Below, one piece after another: positions 34,111-35,635 of a stretch of 35,635 nt of DNA. Position numbers and translations under genes: made by a program. Every line of letters starts with the position of its first letter. The first letter of the stretch is position 1. The stretch spans positions 1 to 35,635 of the forward strand of contig WGMU01000086.1 of assembly GCA_016124895.1 (NCBI GenBank), written 5' to 3'. Under the pieces are notes generated by a model that did no database searches, had not been told where the DNA came from, and worked only from the letters and a program-made list of their open reading frames with translations. The stretch is from a bacterium (lineage in GTDB: Bacteria > Planctomycetota > Planctomycetia > Planctomycetales > Planctomycetaceae).

Positions 34111-34482
34111 TGTAGTCCGGTTTCTCCGAAACCGGAGCAGTCACAGAGCAAGGCAGCGACCGGCAGGAAGTCTCATTCGACGCAGTGTCCGCGTTCATCG
34201 CTTCAAGAGATTTCTGAACCGACTCCTGCGTTGCTGCGAGTTTCGGAGAAACTCGCCTACGGCTACGCCAGCGGGTTGCTGCGAGGCGAGCGACTTCTCG
34301 TTCCTACGCTCCGCGTGGGAACGCCAGCCACGGACGCTCCGCGTCCCAAATCGCCGCAGAGCGGCGGAACACCCATTCCCACGCAGAGCGTGGGAACGAG
34401 TGACGTGGGTGCCACTGCTGGCTTGCCAGCAGTGTGCCGCCTCGGGAAACAAGCACTGCCGGACAAGCCGGCAGTGGCACCC
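34111..34482. repeat. Composite repeat, copy 2 (hairpin, C3, full A, B)
   Basis: Same order as copy 1: hairpin (34111-34135), unit C3 (34148-34262), ttgctgcgaggcgagcg, then the full 104-bp element A (34297-34400), then unit B (34407-34482). B matches the first B at 74 of 76 positions. The full A here corresponds to the element at 21681-21784. Long plus-strand frames (33520-34566, 33836-34519) simply follow the repeats and are not called as genes. Confidence 0.85.
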
Positions 34483-34486
34483 GGCG

Positions 34487-34525
34487 AAAAAGAAAAAGCC
34501 CGGCCAGACAGAAGTCTGACCGGGC
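34487..34525 (-). terminator. Terminator of the small secreted gene pair
   Basis: A 12-bp stem with one mismatch (34498-34509 with 34514-34525, loop of four) lies directly beside an A-rich run (34487-34497). On the minus strand this gives a GC-rich hairpin followed by a tttttcttttt tail. It lies 24 bp beyond the stop codon at 34550. Confidence 0.88.
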
Positions 34526-34549
34526 CGGCTGTACTCACCACTTACCGGC

Positions 34550-34792
34550 TTACCGGAAGAAGTTAAACGCCGGAGGCGCCCCCTTAATCCGGAACTCCGG
34601 GGCTGTCCGCTCGATCACTCGCTTCAGCTCTGCAGGCGTCAGTCTCTTGCGTAGCGCGTTCCGCTGAGGACTGACTGGCAGCCTGCGAAGTTGCACCGGG
34701 CCTGGCGGCGGAATCGGCTGAAGCGACGACTGGGCTGAGTTGACAATCGCCAGACTCAGCACTGCCGCGGTGAGGAAACGGTGATCGAACAT
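34550..34792 (-). CDS. Small basic secreted protein
   Basis: An 80-residue protein with a signal peptide (MFDHRFLTAAVLSLAIVNSAQS, cleavage likely near 20-22). The mature part (about 58 residues) opens with a proline-rich stretch (LQPIPPPGPVQL) and continues as a strongly basic segment. It has about 12 Arg/Lys against three Glu, and includes RNALRKRLTPAELKRVIER, a probable helix. I do not recognise the family. The start is ATG 34792, with aaaggg about 6 nt upstream that overlaps the stop region of the preceding gene; an earlier start inside that gene is unlikely. It lies 10 bp downstream of the acidic secreted protein and is probably translated with it. A terminator follows. Confidence 0.72.
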   Translation of the reverse strand: MFDHRFLTAAVLSLAIVNSAQSSLQPIPPPGPVQLRRLPVSPQRNALRKRLTPAELKRVIERTAPEFRIKGAPPAFNFFR

Positions 34793-34802
34793 CGGAACCC
34801 TT

Positions 34803-35342
34803 TCAGTTATTCTGAGGAGTGTTGTACTCCGCATAGAAGTCGGACTCTTCTGAGTCACACTGGTCTGCGTACGATGCGGCGGTAGCGTTCTCGTCGGCCG
34901 CGTTCAGAACGTATCCGTCACATTCGCACAGTGCAGCCATGCAGTTGTCCCACTGCTCGGCATTATAAGCCGCGGTTGCCGCGTTGTACGAATTGACGGC
35001 ATTCTGAACCTGTGCCTGAGCGTTCGGCATCTGATTGGCCAGTGCGGCCGTATAAATGCCCATGTAGGTGAGAGCTTCATCCATCGCATCAAGCTGGGCC
35101 TGTGTGTAGTCGTTCTCGTCCAGGTTATTCCTGTCGGTCTGCATCTGCGAATACGTGGTGAGGGCGGCGTTCTTCCGGTCAATGAGGCTGTAATATTCGT
35201 TGTACACGTCGTCGAGTCCGACTTGGGTGACCGCGCCCTGAGCGTCGCAGTCGTCCCGATTGTACTGGTCGCCCCGAGCGGGACGAACAGCGGTCGTCAA
35301 AGCAGTGATCAGAGCGAGCAGCAAAAGACGTCGATTCAACAT
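34803..35342 (-). CDS. Acidic secreted protein with five cysteines
   Basis: A 179-residue exported protein of unknown family. The signal peptide is clear (MLNRRLLLLALITALTTAV, cleavage near PARG-DQ at about 24). The mature part is strongly acidic and rich in Ala, Asn, Gln, Asp and Tyr, reading as helices (YNEYYSLIDRKNAALTTY, AQLDAMDEALTYMGIYTAAL). Cysteines are C32, C134, C139, C141 and C162; the C-x4-C-x-C cluster near the C-terminus could form disulfides. It resembles no family that I can name. The ATG at 35342 has a strong aaggag ribosome binding site 8 nt upstream, which suggests good expression. The basic small protein is the next gene, 10 bp downstream. Confidence 0.78.
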   Translation of the reverse strand: MLNRRLLLLALITALTTAVRPARGDQYNRDDCDAQGAVTQVGLDDVYNEYYSLIDRKNAALTTYSQMQTDRNNLDENDYTQAQLDAMDEALTYMGIYTAALANQMPNAQAQVQNAVNSYNAATAAYNAEQWDNCMAALCECDGYVLNAADENATAASYADQCDSEESDFYAEYNTPQNN

Positions 35343-35379
35343 ACCTCAGACTCCTTCCGTCTGAAACGAAAATGCGCGG

Positions 35380-35568
35380 TCAGCCTACGTCGGCCAGTCG
35401 CGCGGGTACTCGTTGTCGCTCCTTTGAAGGCGCGGCCTCAATGAATTTGCGGCGGTGGTGGTGAACCAGCGGCGTGCGAAAGAATGCCTTGATCCTGACG
35501 CCCATCAGTTGCTGCACCTTGCGCTTCGTGATGCGGGTGGTCTGTCTACTTCCGCGTCGAAAGGCCAT
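35380..35568 (-). CDS. Possible small basic protein
   Basis: A 62-codon frame that starts at ATG 35568 with caagg a few bases upstream and ends 37 bp before the acidic secreted gene. It is rich in Arg, Lys and His (RKVQQLMGVRIKAFFRTPL, VHHHRRKF) and has no recognisable domain. It might be a real small gene upstream in the same transcript, or chance coding in the leader. The short length and lack of a family make it doubtful. Confidence 0.28.
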   Translation of the reverse strand: MAFRRGSRQTTRITKRKVQQLMGVRIKAFFRTPLVHHHRRKFIEAAPSKERQRVPARLADVG

Positions 35569-35635
35569 ATCGCCTTGCCCCGAGAATCTTCCGGCGAAAC
35601 GTCAGGCGATTCCCAGAATTCGCAACTTTTCGATC

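Noticed and set aside
33468-34482. CRISPR array
   Set aside because: The repeats are long, diverged and modular with 316-324 bp spacing, not short identical repeats with unique 30-40 bp spacers, and no cas gene is present.
33520-34566. Plus-strand frame of 348 codons (and 33836-34519 in another frame) with repeated peptides such as LLRCCEFRRN
   Set aside because: The repeated peptides come from the DNA repeats, the same repeat is read in different frames, and palindromic modules cover most of it. No gene is called.

Overview
The window looks like chromosomal DNA of a planctomycete (phylum Planctomycetota; I cannot fix the genus). The best markers are the adjacent DUF1501 gene and giant PSCyt/DUF1549/DUF1553 cytochrome-like gene, a DUF1573 secreted protein, an archaeal-type formylmethanofuran dehydrogenase subunit C (part of the H4MPT C1 pathway that planctomycetes carry), a TPR protein carrying RNA polymerase alpha C-terminal domains, tandem-half ABC-2 permeases, and intergenic regions full of short palindromic repeats. 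No phage, plasmid, insertion sequence, CRISPR array, rRNA or tRNA was recognised.

Layout. (1) 316-12854, plus strand: class I aminotransferase, citrate synthase, thioredoxin-like protein, fhcC overlapping an OleC-like AMP-dependent ligase, a 0.94 kb gene-poor stretch with a palindromic element, rpsR (bS18), a TPR protein with two alpha-CTD domains followed by a clear terminator, a DUF1573 secreted protein, another secreted protein and a GlpD-type glycerol-3-phosphate dehydrogenase. (2) 13055-29795, all minus strand, read from right to left: sppA, rhodanese, ABC-2 permease, two CorC-type (DUF21/CBS) membrane proteins, a Tat-exported deacetylase-like protein, purM, a TIGR04283-type glycosyltransferase, the 1590-residue WD40/PSCyt protein and its DUF1501 partner. 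A hairpin terminator lies between the convergent glpD and DUF1501 genes. (3) 30960-33340, plus strand: a TPR/proline-rich/receiver response regulator and an all-helical protein of unknown function. (4) 33468-34482: a mosaic of direct and inverted repeats with no credible gene. (5) 35342-34550, minus strand: two small secreted proteins, one acidic with five cysteines and one basic, ending at a good terminator.

How the genes relate. The left part mixes central carbon metabolism (aspartate aminotransferase, citrate synthase) with one C1-pathway subunit translationally coupled to an acyl-activating enzyme. The middle carries an envelope block: ABC-2 permease, CorC pair and SppA. It also holds the planctomycete PSCyt/DUF1501 secreted pair, whose function is unknown.

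The most interesting items are the TPR/double-alpha-CTD protein, a candidate RNA polymerase- or promoter-associated factor beside rpsR; the fhcC-OleC overlap; the multidomain WD40/PSCyt protein with an insertion in DUF1553; the receiver protein with its unknown helical partner; the acidic/basic secreted pair; and a family of dispersed palindromic elements with matching copies up to 12.6 kb apart. All functional calls come from reading the sequence; no database search was run.
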